Source: Nageia nagi (lineage: Eukaryota > Pinophyta). Taken from it: 64,000 bases of DNA. This document shows, piece after piece, positions 41,791 to 53,479 of this stretch. Position numbers and translations under genes: made by a program. Under the pieces are notes generated by a model. That model ran no database searches, was not told where the DNA came from, and worked only from the letters and a program-made list of their open reading frames with translations. Location: the NCBI GenBank assembly GCA_050084985.1, contig JBITNC010000001.1:71362001-71426000 (forward strand). The letters run 5' to 3'. The first letter of the stretch is position 1. Every line of letters begins with the position of its first letter.

Positions 41791-42660
41791 CCATTATCAA
41801 CCATAATCTCATATGAGAAGAGGCTATGCTATGATTTTCTAGAATCCTCTAGATATTATTTTGATAAAGAATCAATACCCTAACAACTCCATATGTACAG
41901 TACTAGTCCAGGATCGTATCCAAAGAATAGAATGCGTTCCACCTATGCAACCTTGAATGTTAGTACCTTATCTATGAATCTAAAATTGTAGCTTGTAGAT
42001 CATTAATGATGCTCAAATCTAATTCCCAATCTACTTGCCACCTGAGAACTAGTCCCTTTTTGTAGCTAACCTAGCCCTTACCTCTAAGCCTTACCTCTAC
42101 AAAGGGTATCCACCTATAATCGCTCCTCACTCACTTGAAATTGAGCCTAGCTCCACCCATTATAGACTTTCGAGGGAAAATCCCTTACCCTCGAGCCTTT
42201 TCGCTCACCTATTCACTTTATTTCTTGCAATATTATTTATTTTATTTCTTTTTTCCAAATATTATTGTTATTAAATATTTGTACAAAATAGACAAAATTG
42301 ATCATTTTTTACATTGTATTGTTAGGTGAAATATAATTGCCTACATATATTTATGGGGTGTTTGGAAAGCCTTATTTTGTAATGCTACATAGTCATGGCA
42401 TTGACTTATTTTTAACAAGTGTCGTACAATTGTAAAAAATAAAGCTAGAGAAATTTGGACCCAAATTCTATATTATAAATTCAAATTTGTTTGATGTAGA
42501 ATTTACAATTTCCATGGATAAAAATACCAACAATGTCTTTCATATAATCATATCATATTCATCTAATAATTGCAAAAATAATATAAATTACTCTACTTTG
42601 ATTATAGAAAGTTTCTATTACATAAGTTTCTTCATAATGCTATAGATAAATAGTGCAATA
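41791..42660. other. No recognised gene; slightly GC-richer patch
   Basis: 41,880-42,200 is less AT-rich than its neighbours and contains a segment like CCAGGATCGTATCC. I cannot assign it. A 64-codon + strand frame at 42,135 runs into T-rich DNA and is not supported. The rest is plain AT-rich sequence. Confidence 0.4.
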
Positions 42661-42666
42661 CAAGTA

Positions 42667-43140
42667 TAAGTTCCTCTTTCATTATGTTGCATTCATAACT
42701 AAGAATAATGCAATACAAGTCATTCATGCTATTAAAAATACTTAGGAACCTTTCAATGGTTATGTTGCATTCATAAACATGAATAATACAAACAAGTCAT
42801 ACATGATATTAAAAGTATTTATGAACCTTTCAATGGTTATGCTGCATTCATAACCATGAATAATGCAATACAAGTCATACATGCTATTAAAAGTATTTAT
42901 GAACCTTTCAATGGTTATGCTGCATTCATAGCCATGAATAATGCAATACAAGTCATTCATGTTATTAAAATTATTTAAGAACCTTTCAATGGTTATGCTG
43001 CATTCATAACCAAGAATAATGCAATACAAGTCGTACATGTTATTAAAAGTATCTACAAACCTTTCAATGGTTATGTTGCATTCATGACCATGAATAATGC
43101 AATACAAGTCATTCATGCTATTAAATGTATTTCGGACCCT
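42667..43140. repeat. 78-bp tandem repeat, ~6 copies, open on the - strand
   Basis: Units containing AACCTTTCAATGGTTATG occur at 42,747, 42,824, 42,902, 42,980 and 43,058, giving periods of 77-78 bases, with a partial unit on each side. Because 78 is 26 codons, the - strand (42,760-43,116) is open for 118 codons. Each unit encodes a 26-residue peptide such as DLYCIIHGYECSITIERF plus about eight residues. Four units keep the frame. No start context, domain or neighbouring exon shows that it is translated, and a chance open frame in a satellite is the default view. Confidence 0.9.
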
Positions 43141-43164
43141 TTCATGAGATCAAAGACTTTACAC

Positions 43165-43330
43165 CTTATAATTGCATATAGATATATCATGGGCATATAT
43201 ACAAATATAATATGGGTGCTTATATAAATATATTATGGGTGTATATAGATATATGATGGACATATATCTGTTATATTAAATTATGGGTATATATAATAAT
43301 AATTTATGGGTGTATATATTAGGGTTCATG
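43165..43330. repeat. Second cluster of ATATATCATGGGC-type motifs
   Basis: About eight variants of AGATATATCATGGGCATATATA, including ATATTATGGGTGTATATA and ATATGATGGACATATATC. It is the same family as 12,795-13,345. Confidence 0.78.
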
Positions 43331-43462
43331 ATCAATGAATAGGGTTAATGATTAGTGAATTATATGGAGCTTCAAATATAATTAGAGTTGATGATAAATG
43401 AATTATATTAGGGTTCATGATCAATGGTATATATTAGAGTTCATGATCAATGAAGGTTCATT
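43318..43462. repeat. Short repeat TTAGGGTTCATGATCAATGA
   Basis: Five variants at 20-45 base spacing directly continue the preceding cluster. Although TAGGGTT words occur, the unit is not the 7-bp plant telomere repeat. Confidence 0.75.
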
Positions 43463-45030
43463 TTTTGATCTAATATTAAGTATATGAGCTAAAATCATGA
43501 TTACCATGACTTCCATTAGAAAACAATGATCATGGCTCCTATGCTCATTTAATCTCAATCAAACTAGGGAGATAAAAGGTTCTATATCCTTTTGTGACTC
43601 TTTTTAATGAGGATTCTTTGCTTCAATTATTGTTTTACAGATTCTTTGTTCTTTTTTTCACAAGTGTCTTTAGTTACACTATGTATAAGAGATATTGAAG
43701 ATTATTGTAAGGCTTCTATGCCTCTTTTTCTTATTTCTTTCATGTATTGTTTCCTTTTGTAGTAGAATATTTAATCATCCAACTCTACACTTTATGGTTT
43801 ATTGCTAATTTTAGGGCATTTTCATCCCTACAATTACTCATGCCTATTTTTCTTAAGATATTTTCTTTAGGTATAGTCTCATTAATTATCACAAGTATTA
43901 TAATTTATGATAATTAGAAATGCATTTATAGGCATGAATAATTTATTGAACAAGTTGGTATCTTAGAATTGCAGATTAATTTATATGATATTTTATGACT
44001 AATCATCTTTAATATTCCCATTTTTCTACCAACTTACATAGTTTGATAATAAATCAATCTTTCATTGATATTATGATGCAAATAAATCTTATAATGAAAC
44101 AATACTTCCAACATACACAACTGAGATACATAACTATCAATAAAATTGATATTATGATGAAACATAACACATTCTAGATCTATAAAAAAAACTATATAAG
44201 AATAATTAAGGATCTTAAAATAAGCACATGTGTTTACAGTTGAGTTATGCCTTCACCATGTTTTTATTAATAGTATCATATACATCTACATATGCAAGTA
44301 GTAAGAAGAGTATAAAAATCTCCACTGTAATCCTAATTGTAAAAATCACAATGACCATTAATGTATTTGGTAAATTTTAACATCATTCTTGACTCTTATG
44401 TCCAAATTTTAATTTTGATTTTGATTTTCCCCAACATCATATTGCTTAGCTATGCTTGATAATGACAAAGACCTATGTGTTAATTCTAGTTCGACATGAT
44501 CATTTGCAAGAAAATGTAAAAACAACATTCAATTAAGCATTTCTAAAAATTGATTTCTATGAAAAAAATAAATTGTTTACCTTGAAATAGAAGTTTTTAA
44601 TCTTGGAAAGACATAAATAGAATTTTTTTGGGCTTTAAAAATATAAAGACCTTGTAATTCCCCAAGATAAAGAAAATACTTCCTATTTGTTATAACAAGA
44701 CAATTCCTATCTACAAAAATCCATTGTAAATCAAAATCCCTAAGATTCAACTCCCATATACAAAGCTCATCATCCCAAATTTCATGTTTGAGTGTCTAAT
44801 ATGTCCTAATACAAGCATTAAATTCTCCCAAAAGGATGACATATCTCATTGAGAAAAAATGATATATATTCAAGTAAAGGTCCATGTATGGATCATCATC
44901 AATGTGCATAATAAAAGGATGATAAAATCAAGGGAAAATAACACATGATAATGAAATCATTGTAGCAAGGATTGAATCTCTCTAAATCCTAGATCCACAT
45001 GTATCATGAGTGAGTGTTTGATGCTATCAA
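43463..45030. other. No recognised feature
   Basis: AT-rich DNA with dense stops in all frames. I see no repeat or domain. Confidence 0.45.
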
Positions 45031-46930
45031 TGATACTCAAGATTGAAGGTGATCATGAATGAGAGAAGCTTGATTTTTGGGCATCCACATTTACATCACC
45101 TAATTTCATCTCTCGATTCCCACTCTTATTATGGAGACAATGAGAATCAGGTATCATATGAGACTTATGTATTGCACTCTCTAGACTCTTTTTCTTCTTG
45201 TAATCATTCCAAAATGTTAGTGTATTCAATTTATCAAGATTCATATAATATAACAAAACTAGTTCAAAAAGTGTGTAAAGTAGCAAATCCATTAGTATAC
45301 CATATTTTCTTGCCCTTTAACATAAAAATCTAGTTTTAAAAGTGCAATTATATGACTCTATGGCTAAATTTGTTTCCTGGTTAGAATGGGGAAATTTTTT
45401 GTAAAATATTGCCCACATGCTTGCAATAAAAAATGTAGAATCAAAATCACAAATTCTTGATAAGTGAAAAAAATAATAAGCATAAACATGTTATGAGTGA
45501 CCTTATGAATTATATCACCATTAAACTAATTATCAATCAAGTAATTTATAAAGTCCTTCTTGTTATGAAAATCAAAGTAAAACTTAGATACAAATACTTT
45601 CACAAATTCATCATCCTTGCATTTGGGAATTATTTTATCTAACCTTGAAAATATTTTTCTTCCAACTTCTTTACTTGATTCCTTCTTGTAGACATTATTT
45701 AACCAAGCCCATTACACATGCCATACACACATCAAATGCCTACAACCAAACACTTTCCTAGACATACATGTAAGAATAAAAATAATTTTTCTAGATGAGC
45801 ATTAGAAAATAAGACTCATAAAATTTAGAATATCATTTTTTAACTTATTTTGTATATTTTATAAGTAAAATACAATTCACAAACTTGATGGTCTAAATTT
45901 CTACAACAACATCATCAGTAAGAAAAGCATTCATATGCCAATTTGTTTTGTATTCTAGATAATATTTTTTCAATATTTCTAGCCACTCAACTATGTCATC
46001 AATTCCATTCTTGTATATGATAACCCATGCCATAAGTAGGCAAATTTCTTGGGAATCAAACACAAGCAATGTGTAAAATTGGTACTATAATAATATAAAC
46101 CATAGAAAAATTAGTAGTGCATAAAAATCAATAATGCACATAAATTAGTTATGGACAACATCAAAAATGCAAAATAAACAATAACGTAAAATAATTAGTA
46201 ATACGTACACTATACAAATTTGTACTAAAGGTTGAATCCATTGAAATTATGTTGTTATGGTATAATTCAACCATCTTATCCAACATCCATTCTATTCAAA
46301 TATCAATAACAGATTTGCTAATGGCATGGTAAGGGTTCTTATATATAAAAAATTTTCCTTGTTGTCCTAGAACAAGTGGTTGGTACTTGTGGCATCATCT
46401 TTAGCCTTCTACACTTTCCCCCTCATCAATATATTATATATGTTTTGAACATCCCTTCTAAAAATGAAAGTATCTCAAATTGCATGTACATTAAATATTG
46501 TATCAACAAAAACACCATCTATTAGCAATAATTCAATCAAAGAACTAGTCTCTTTCAACATATATGGAGTAAAATAATCCTTTCCATTTTTTATTTTTCT
46601 TGTATCATGCACTCCATGGAAAGATTTTCTCAAGTGAACATGTTCAAATTTATTGCATATAATAAATGCAGCTTTAGGTAAACTTTTGAATACCTTAACA
46701 ACAAAATGACATTGAAAACCCCTCTTCTTAGTATAATTCCTCTTTCATATTGGAAAAGGTATGCCATATTGCTTATACTTATAGCCATAATCACACCAAT
46801 AACTACATACAAAATAAATAATTTAGAATCATGTTACTTTCCAAGACAAGATCATGTAATGCACAAATTGGAAAATAAATTATTTTCTTACATTTAGCAT
46901 CTAGTTACCTTCTATATGTAATTGCCTTTC
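45031..46930 (-). pseudogene. MULE (Mutator-like) transposase, decayed
   Basis: MULE transposases cut and paste DNA with a D-D-E catalytic domain. Read on the - strand from about 46,930, the order fits the family. There is an N-terminal region (TPYMLKETSSLIELLLIDG), then HNNIISMDSTFSTNLY near 46,220, which carries the first catalytic Asp region. LLVFDSQEICLLMAWVIIYK and EWLEILKKYYLEYKTNWHMN follow near 46,060-45,940, with FLTDD as the second acidic site. LMCVWHV and AWLNNVYKKES lie near 45,730, and a C-terminal FPHSNQET...AIESYNCTFKTRFL near 45,390 holds the third acidic region. AT-rich spacers could be introns or insertions. Many stops and shifts break it. No terminal inverted repeats are identified. 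Confidence 0.78.
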
Positions 46931-47690
46931 ATACCATTTTTATTTTTATTTTCTTGTACAAAAATAGGTATTGTGTATTAGGATTAGATTCTTTGCCATT
47001 TTTGAAATTATTCAGCTTGCATAAAGGTATTATTGCTATTGAATCTTTTTTTTCTCTCATGCATGGTATTCCAATCCAAGTTAAATCATTATGACAAAAG
47101 AGTATTTTTTCCTTGGATATCTTGGACAAGTAGATTAAAAATTCTATGCCATTTCAATGTCATTATGTTTCATTTAATTGCATAAATAAAATATATAAGC
47201 TACATTATACCATAGCATAAGTTATTCATTGGTGTCAAGCTTTCAATACCCTTAAAATGTGGATTAAAATCTTAAAGAATGGAAATTTTTTAATAAGATG
47301 CATGATGTAGATAGAGTTTGATGTAATGCAATGAAAATAATAGTAAATGCTTACCAAAAGCACATTATTTACATACATCCAAATCACTTTTTTTATTAAT
47401 GGGCTAATTTTGTATTAATCTTCAAAAAATGTGAAGTTTATAAGCATCTTCACCAGCCTTTACAGCTAAGATAACTATATACATAAGAGTTTCAAATTAT
47501 GTATTCTTGTTGCATTCTACCAACATCCATCATTTACAGAGTAACTACAAACTATAGCCTATCTAAAAACATTTAAAACAACCCATCCTAGCTTATTTTT
47601 AGTACTAACAAACTATAGCCTATCTAAAAACATTTAAAACAACCCATAATAAGATATAAAGGTGAGAAATATTTTTATAGGGTTTGTGAA
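46931..47690. other. No recognised gene; contains a recent 61-bp-offset duplication
   Basis: AT-rich DNA between the MULE and CACTA fossils. A 38-base stretch beginning CAAACTATAGCCTATC is present twice, at 47,548-47,585 and 47,609-47,646, with no difference that I can see. Confidence 0.5.
47548..47646 (+). repeat. Perfect 38-bp direct duplication
   Basis: The two copies begin CAAACTATAGCC and end AACAACCCA, offset by 61 bases. Their identity in otherwise ancient DNA implies a recent local duplication. Confidence 0.9.
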
Positions 47691-48372
47691 TTCATTACAT
47701 TTGCAAAAAATAATTTGATGGATCCCAATAGAATTAGATTTCCATATTGGAAGTAAGAAAATATGGAAACTCTTGATTTTGAGGAGGTTTGTGTGCACTT
47801 GTTTTGGCATGGATTTGATAAGATGGTATCGAAAGTGTCCGAATATTGAAAGTGTACAAGATGACATCATTGGAATGGAAAATATCAATTCCTCAAAGAG
47901 TATACAATAACTAAAAGATAATGATATCAAGTTTGAATATGCTGATGATGAATTCTATAGGTTGGTATAAGATGCCAACAAACAACCATTATACCCAAAT
48001 TATACAAAGTACATAACTTTATCAACAATAGTTAAATTATATAATCTCAAAGCTAAACATGGTTGATCATATAGAAGCTTTGGTGATTTATTAGAATTAT
48101 TGAGAGATATGCTTCCAATCAATAATACAATTCGAGAGTCCTCATATGCAATGAAGAAAATACTAAAGCCATTAGGATTGGATTATGTAATGATACATGC
48201 ATGCAAAAATGATTGTATTTTATATTGGAAAGAATATGAAAATCTTAAAGCTTGCCTAAAATGTGATGAATCACATTGGAAAATTGATCATCATTTAAAA
48301 AATAAATAAAATAATAAGGTTCCTGGTGTTGAGGTATTTATCCATTTTATATAGGTTGCAAAGAATGTATAA

Positions 48373-48463
48373 GTAAACAACTTTATTATACAAATAACTT
48401 TGTTGTGTTTGTTTCTCTCAACATTATTAGACATGGTTAAAATTAGTTGCTTTATTCTTGTAG
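48373..48463 (+). other. Putative intron in the TNP2 fossil (91 bp)
   Basis: After RLQRMYK a GTAAAC donor is followed by an AT-rich stretch and a TTCTTGTAG acceptor; protein similarity then continues SSKEVVENMRWH. This joins two blocks that are adjacent in TNP2 proteins. Confidence 0.6.
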
Positions 48464-49975
48464 CTCTAAAGAGGTTGTAGAAAATATGAGGTGGCATTCA
48501 TAGCATAAGAGTCTAGATGGTGAAATACAACATCTAGTTGACTCTTTGGCATGGAAAAATATATATTCTATATGGCCATATTTTGCTAAAGAGCCACATA
48601 ATATATGATTAGCAATGGCAATCAATGGGTTCAACCTTTTTGCTGGCTTTAGTTCTCTCTATAGTTGTTAGCTTGTTGTGTTGGTCATGTACAACCTTCC
48701 ACCATGGATATAAATGAAGAAGAATTACTCAATGCTTACCTTATTAATGCCTAGCCCCCAACAACCACAAATCAATATTAATGTTTATCTATAGTTGTTG
48801 TTTGCTAATTTGCTCAAACTATGGAATGATGGAGTAGAAATATTTGATGCATTTTAGAAAATTAGATTCAATATGAGAGCAATAATGATGTGGTACATTC
48901 ATAATTTTCCTGCATATGGGAACCTAGTAGGATGTGCAACAAAGGGATTCTTTGCATGTCTAATATGCAAGGAGAACTTGTTCAATATGACTTCCATGAA
49001 GTAAAAGGAACATTTATATGGGCCATAGGAGATTTCTTTCTATGGATCATCCTTTTCATCATCAAAAAGTATGTTTCAATAACAAGGAAGAGTGGGGTAA
49101 ACTACCATTACATTTAACTAGGAGTGAAATACTAGAAAAGATACAAAATATCCCACAAAATTAGGGGGAGTTGAGTAATTAAAAAAAAGGAAAAGTAAGA
49201 AGAATGATGATAACATTAAAGGATAGAAGAACAAATCTATATTATTCAATATATCATACTAGAAAGTACAACATACAATTTAATAACTACATTTGTTGTT
49301 ACATCTTTCAAATATCGAATAATTTTAGTTTGAAGTTTCTATCTATGAACATGATCTTTTAGTTTGTCACAACTTGCATGTGATACATGTAGACAAAAAT
49401 GTATGCGAAAGCCTATTTGGGTTATTGTTAGGTATTGATAAAAAGATAAAATATGGAAAAAAATATCATGATGATTCAAAATAATTGAATATCAAGAATT
49501 CATTATGGAATAAAACCCATAATGGAAGACATATCTTCTAGTAGCACCCTAAAATCTATCAAAGGTTGAGAAACAAAGGTTATGAAAAACATTTTACAAT
49601 ATGAAAGTACCTTAAGGATATTATCCAAATATTAGCAAAATCCTCTTTATGAAAGATATTAAAATCCTTAGTATGAAATCACATGACTATCATGTTCTCA
49701 TGCAAAACCTTCTCCTGATAGCACTACGATATGTGCTTGATAAGCTAGTACGAAAAGCCATTTATAAGTTGTGCATGTCCTATAAGGATTTATGCATAAA
49801 AGTGGTGGACTTTGAAAAGCTAGTGAAATTAGAGGAAGATGTCAAGGAGACCTTATTTTTGCTAGAAAGTACTCTCTCCATTTTTTGATATTATGGTGCA
49901 CTTAATAATTCATTTGGTGGAGGAGGTACATCTATGTGGACTTGTACAATTTTGATAGATATACCCTTTTGAGAG

Positions 49976-50062
49976 GTTTGTATGTGTTCATTTGTTTCAT
50001 AAACCATCATTTTTTATAAATTTTTTATAGCATATAAATAAATAAAATTATTTTTTTCTTAG
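49976..50062 (+). other. Intron in the TNP2 fossil (87 bp)
   Basis: The exon ends in YPFE plus two bases of the next codon, the donor is GTTTGTATG and the acceptor TTTTTTTCTTAG. Splicing keeps phase and yields RFMGIYKSYVKNRARP, matching the TNP2 block exactly at the junction. Confidence 0.78.
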
Positions 50063-51170
50063 ATTTATGGGGATTTATAAGAGCTATGTAAAGAATCGAG
50101 CTAGGCCCAAAGGTTGTATTATCAAGTGATATGTTGTTGAGGAAACTATTTCATTCTATGCAAACTACATGAGAGGTTTAAAAGTGATTTATTATTTCCT
50201 TTCATGAAATAATGTAAGAACTGATAAATAAAAAATCATAGTTTATGGAAGGCCAATTTATAATGGCAAAGTCTTTAATTTGGATAAAATTTCTCTTGAG
50301 AAAACCCATCGATGTGTTTTCATGAACTTGGATGAAGTTTAGCCTTAGGTAGAGTAAGTACATGTTTATTTGTTGCTATTATATATAATATAGGGTTCAA
50401 TATTATTTAGATCTAACTATGCTTGATAAACTTTATGCCAAATCAAGAAGGACAAGATGAGTATCTAGGAATCCAACCCTCATGTAGTGAGAGATGAAAT
50501 AATGATGCAAAAAGCTAATATTAAGGAATTCATCCCTTGGCTACAAAATCAAGTTATTATGCTCACTTGAATAGAATCTTTCATATTTGTAATGATCATC
50601 ATGTAATATTTTATAATCATCTTTAAAATATTATTCTTTGTTCCAATTTTAGGGAGATAAATCACAACATAATGATGATGAATATGATACAATAAAATGG
50701 TTGGCACGTGGTCTGATTCAATATACAGCTAGTTTTTTAGGCTATTTGATCTACAATTATAGATATAATACCAAAGACATAGATGAAAAAAGAATAACTC
50801 AAAATAATGACATGTGTATTGATGTAATTTTTAGTTATAGATCAAGCACAAAAGATACAAGCTAGGTTATTAAAATAATCACATATTATGGTTTTATTAA
50901 GGAAATCATTTTATTGAATTTCTTATAGTGGGAATACCCCTTGTTCAAATTTGATTGGATGAATGTTCTTGATAAAAAAAGTGGAATTAAAACTAATGAA
51001 ATGGGATACACAATAGTTAACATGAGCAAATTACAACATAGGGATATACTAGAAGATGATCCATATATTCTAACATTGCAATCCAAATAAGTTTTTTATA
51101 TACAAGACTCAATTGAAAGTAGTTTTTATGTGGCTATGATATTTCCTACAAGAGGGATCAAAGACACTAA

Positions 51171-51340
51171 AGCATATACATGGATGTCTTTAGAGGAACA
51201 AATTATGTTGAACTTAAAATTGCTCAAGATGATAAGACAAATGATGGCAACATTGAATATGTACATAAGGATATTAAGGGTAGATTTCTGTAAGCATGAC
51301 TACCTATAGCTTGTAAAAGCAAAAAAAAAGATAATATTTG
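51171..51340. other. Tail of the TNP2 fossil, no further domain
   Basis: Short stretch after the last recognisable TNP2 block, without clear protein similarity. Confidence 0.4.
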
Positions 51341-52430
51341 GCCAACTTACAACTTTTGGAATGGTTTTTGATGCTCAAAAAATTTTGGGTAGTTTCTTTA
51401 CTTTTCCATAATAGTTTTTGGACCATATGGTGTATTTAAAATATTTTAAATCATATGTAATTATTTAAATATAAGTACAATTAGATTCAAATTATATGAT
51501 CTACATTTATGATCAAATGGTTTAAATATGCTATACATTTATGCTCAAATGTGTCTAAGTAAGTATTAGAAGCATGTTTTTGGCAACTTATCACTATTGA
51601 ATTGGATTTTAACACTTGGAAAGTTTTTGGGTTGAACATTTGATTTCTTTATTTAAGCTCATTTTTGGATCATATGATGTACTTAAATAATTTTATATCA
51701 TATATCATAATTTATTTGTAAAAAAGTTCTGATACAGGCTATACAATGAAGGAGCCTACAACATGTTTCATTATTTTCATCTGTATATACAACATGATAT
51801 GCACTTATAGGTAACCACATATTTTTTTTATTTATAGCTAGCATGATTTTGAAAACTTACCACTTTTCGACTATTTTTTGATAATTGAAATATTTCAAGG
51901 TTGAATAATTGGTTTCCTTATCCAAGCTAGTTTTTGGATCATATGGTGTGTTTGAATCATTTCATATCACATGCCATAATTTATTTGTAAACAAGTTCTG
52001 ATACAGACCATGACATGAAGGAGCCCACAACATGTTTCATTATTTTCATTTGTATATACAACATGATATGCACTTTTAGGTAACCACATATTTTTTTATG
52101 TTTGGTTAGCATGATTTTGGTGACTTACCACTTTTGTACTAGTTTTTGGCACATGAAATTTTTTTGGTTTAAATAGTTGGTTTCTTTATCTAAGCTAGTT
52201 TTTGGATCATATGGTGTATTTAAATCATTTCATATCATATGTCATAATTTATTTGCAAACAAAGTTCTAATATAGGACATGTAGTGAAGGATCCCAAAAC
52301 ATGTTCCATTATTTTCATTTGTGGTATGCTCTTGGTAAACACATGTTTTTTTTATTTCTATATTTAGCTACCATATGCTAACTTACCACTTCTGGATTGG
52401 TTTATGGGTATTTTGATAGTGAAGTTCAAG
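51341..52430 (+). repeat. ~268-bp tandem repeat, ~4 copies (CACTA subterminal-like)
   Basis: The word AGTTTTTGGATCATATGGTG occurs at 51,413 (variant), 51,661, 51,929 and 52,197, giving a period of 268 for the last three and 248 for the first. A second word, ACTTACCACTTTTG...TAGTTTTTGG, precedes each and recurs near 52,388. Internal parts include GTTCTGATACAG, ACATGTTTCATTATTTTCAT and GATATGCACTTTTAGGTAAC. Placement directly downstream of a CACTA transposase suggests a subterminal repetitive region. Confidence 0.88.
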
Positions 52431-52559
52431 GATCCCTCAAGATAGCCTGCATGTCCAAGAAGGTAAATAATTCATGTATAATGATTAATCCTACAATTAC
52501 ACGAAATGCACAAAATGAAATACTATAGATACTTTTAAGCAAATGCATTTATCAAGTGT

Positions 52560-52610
52560 AAAATTGCCTATATGATGAAACACAAAGTATCAAAAACTAG
52601 TCCAAAAGTG
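52560..52610 (-). repeat. Inverted copy of the 268-bp repeat core
   Basis: CAAAAACTAGTCCAAAAGTG is the reverse complement of the CACTTTTG-ACTAGTTTTTG core of the upstream array. CACTA subterminal regions commonly carry such motifs in both orientations. Confidence 0.65.
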
Positions 52611-52849
52611 GTAATTTGGAAAAAATGCTTGTATTACTTAATTGTTCAACCCAAAAATATAAATGTTATATTTTCTTTACTTGCATTGTAAATGTTGGAT
52701 GTCTTTTCCCTAGGAAAACTTGTTCAAAACATCATGAATTAGGTAATTCATGGCTAGCTACATTTACAAGCTCTCAGTAGATATATGACCGTTAAGATTT
52801 ATCATTATTCATAAATGTTAACACATAACCAACTTAGATGATTCATATC

Positions 52850-53000
52850 ATTTAATGCAATTATATATGGTGCATTTGGATCATTTCATATCATATGATG
52901 TATACTTAGATAATTTCATGTCATAATATGGTGCATTTGGATAATTTCATATCATATGGTGTAATTAAATAATTTCAAGCATATTTTTAGAGCATTTATA
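52850..53000. repeat. Short repeats ATATGGTGCATTTGGATAATTTCATATCAT
   Basis: Three to four copies of the ATATGGTGNATTNNATNATTTCATATCAT word at about 45-base spacing. This is a sub-part of the 268-bp unit, so the array seems to continue in condensed form. Confidence 0.7.
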
Positions 53001-53029
53001 TCAAATTTATATCATATGTTTCATTTGTA

Positions 53030-53465
53030 AAAAAATAAATAGTGAATGGCTAGTTTGAAATAATTAAAATAACTTTTTAGATATTTGAAATAATTTATTT
53101 AATTTATTAAATAAATGTTCTTTTCCATGTGCACTCTCATCTACCTATATGTTTTATGGTAATAGGTCAGCTTAACATCATAATAAGCCTAAGGAGGAGC
53201 CTTAGCACTAGACATATTGCCTATAAAGGTGGAGGGGTTATGCATGATCAAAGATATGACATGACATGACATAATCCAAAATCTTTGATAGGTGCCAATA
53301 TACTTATGTCAATATTGACTGGTATTTCTAAACACCATCTATCATCTCTAGATTTTGTATGCTCTAAGCTCTACATTCCTATGATCTTTAATCCATTCAT
53401 GATCAAGATTCAATGCATCAAAGGTGGGACAATGACATCAAACAAAAGGGAAAGGCATTTTGGAA
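53030..53465 (+). repeat. Gypsy 3 left LTR-like repeat
   Basis: It matches 56,640-57,050 base for base with many substitutions (shared words: CATGTGCACTCTCATCTACC, CATCATAATAAGCCTAAGGA, CTATCATCTCTAGATTTTGT). Its outer end is unclear and its inner end runs almost directly into pol-like sequence. Confidence 0.8.
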
Positions 53466-53479
53466 TGGTAACTGGACAC

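Larger units (their letters stand above)
47691..51170 (+). pseudogene. CACTA (En/Spm) TNP2-type transposase, decayed, introns visible
   Basis: TNP2 is the main transposase of plant CACTA elements. The family blocks appear in order: YKLV/YPNYTKYITLSTIVKLYNL; an open frame at 48,100-48,309 with MRDMLPINNTIRESSYAMKK, LGLDYVMIHACKNDCILYWK and LKCDESHWK; MRWHS, DSLAWKNIYSIWPYFAKEPH, MYNLPPWI and FPAYGNLVG near 48,480-48,940; HNLHVIHVDKNVCESLFG near 49,370; SHDYHVLMQNLLLIALR from 49,679; and YVKNRARPKGCII at 50,084. The C-terminal TYYGFIKEIILLNF...YTIVNMSKL...VFYIQDS ends near 51,120. Two introns with GT-AG borders fall between blocks. Stops and shifts are numerous. The segment after it has subterminal-like repeats. 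Confidence 0.88.

Noticed and set aside
42667-43140. Possible CRISPR-like or spacer array
   Set aside because: The whole 78-base unit is repeated; there are no variable spacers.
43318-43462. Telomere-like repeat (TAGGGTT words)
   Set aside because: The unit is about 20 or more bases with irregular spacing, not tandem TTTAGGG.
45043-45333. 96-codon + strand frame
   Set aside because: It lies opposite the C-terminal part of the MULE fossil and has no domain of its own.
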